A stretch of 8,760 bases of DNA from an uncultured bacterium (GTDB taxonomy: Bacteria > Calescibacteriota > Calescibacteriia > Calescibacteriales > Calescibacteriaceae). The position numbers and the translations under genes are program-made. The notes beneath the pieces were generated by a model. It did no database searches. It was not told the origin of the DNA and saw nothing but the letters and a program-made list of their open reading frames with translations. Positions 8,415 to 8,760 of this stretch are shown piece by piece (the stretch's first letter is position 1; every line of letters starts with the position of its first letter). The stretch is taken from positions 1-8,760 of the forward strand of contig CALHPK010000028.1 of the NCBI GenBank assembly GCA_938036315.1. The letters run 5' to 3'.

Positions 8415-8760
8415 CCCTAATCTTTCTAAATATTCCCTTCCTATAAATGTATAGAAGTTGCGTTTTGCTCTTGAACCCTGGGCTACTAAAACCTCCCCAA
8501 AAGGTGAATATTTGTACTCTGCCGCTTTTTCCAGAACATGCTTTCCACAAATGGTCTATGTGATAATAAAGTGTTTGCTTGGGTTCTCCATTATCAGCTT
8601 TATCCTTAAAAACTTCCACCCACGTTGTCTTGTTAACTCTATCTGACTGATAATACATATCTTTTTGAGGAACTTTGAGTTTTATATGAAAAGGTTTTTG
8701 AGTAAAAACAGATTTTTGAAGTTCATTGTTAAATTTTGTTTGTAGGGTTAGCTGTGGGGC
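8401..8760 (-). pseudogene. RHS/YD-repeat protein, upstream fragment broken by a frameshift (runs off window)
   Basis: This frame is open from the right edge (APQLTLQTKFNNELQ...), through WVEVFKDKAD, to TLYYHIDHL, the RHS-core signature usually written YYxHxDHLGS. It then turns into unrelated sequence and stops at 8401. The expected continuation, EYKYSPFGEVL, is in the next frame and joins the 7806-8414 reading. Removing one A from the A5 run at 8526-8530 (minus strand) would give SGKAAEYKYSPFGEVL and one frame of 317 codons from 8760 to the stop at 7806. The DHL-to-SPFG spacing would then be about 18 residues against roughly 24 in typical cores, so a small deletion may also have occurred. 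It may be a true pseudogene, a phase-variable site, or a homopolymer sequencing error. The 5' end lies outside the window. Confidence 0.75.

Noticed and set aside
8522-8535. Programmed -1 ribosomal frameshift at the A5 run
   Set aside because: The frame change needed is +1 (or -2), not -1, so a classical -1 slippery site would not restore the RHS frame.

Overview
The window looks like low-GC chromosomal DNA from a thermophilic, probably anaerobic, diderm bacterium. NAD-dependent DNA ligase and strong AAGGAGG-type ribosome binding sites point to Bacteria. A cytoplasmic NagZ-type hexosaminidase and a lipobox protein suggest a cell with peptidoglycan turnover and probably an outer membrane. The proteins are rich in Lys, Glu and Ile. 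A THI4-type thiazole synthase and a DUF6775-like protein are mostly known from archaea, which fits a deep-branching thermophile that has exchanged genes with archaea (inference; the phylum cannot be fixed from this sequence).

Layout. 1-92 (-): the first 30 codons of a DNA photolyase, running off the left edge. 93-289: noncoding, with unusual inverted repeats, ahead of the photolyase start. 290-1501 (-): family 4 glycosyltransferase with a short tandem duplication in its interdomain linker. 1502-1617: divergent promoter region. 1618-2463 (+): THI4-type thiamine thiazole synthase with a Cys at the sulfur-donor position. 2402-3316 (+): DUF6775-like protein overlapping the end of thi4. 3353-4354 and 4354-6399 (-): nagZ and ligA, convergent to the previous pair and joined by a TAATG stop/start overlap. 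6400-6633: AT-rich noncoding stretch. 6634-7827 (-): predicted beta-propeller lipoprotein. 7806-8760 (-): the 3' part of an RHS/YD-repeat gene, broken by a frameshift near 8526-8555, with a cysteine-rich C-terminal tip.

How the parts may work together. thi4 and the DUF6775-like gene form a two-gene unit, so the unknown protein may be linked to thiamine or metal handling. ligA and nagZ are translationally coupled but functionally unrelated housekeeping genes. The right end is the most accessory-like part: an RHS core, a variable Cys-rich and hydrophobic tip, then an overlapping downstream lipoprotein. This is the layout of a polymorphic toxin and its immunity gene, but neither protein's function can be read directly, and the RHS reading frame is interrupted as sequenced.
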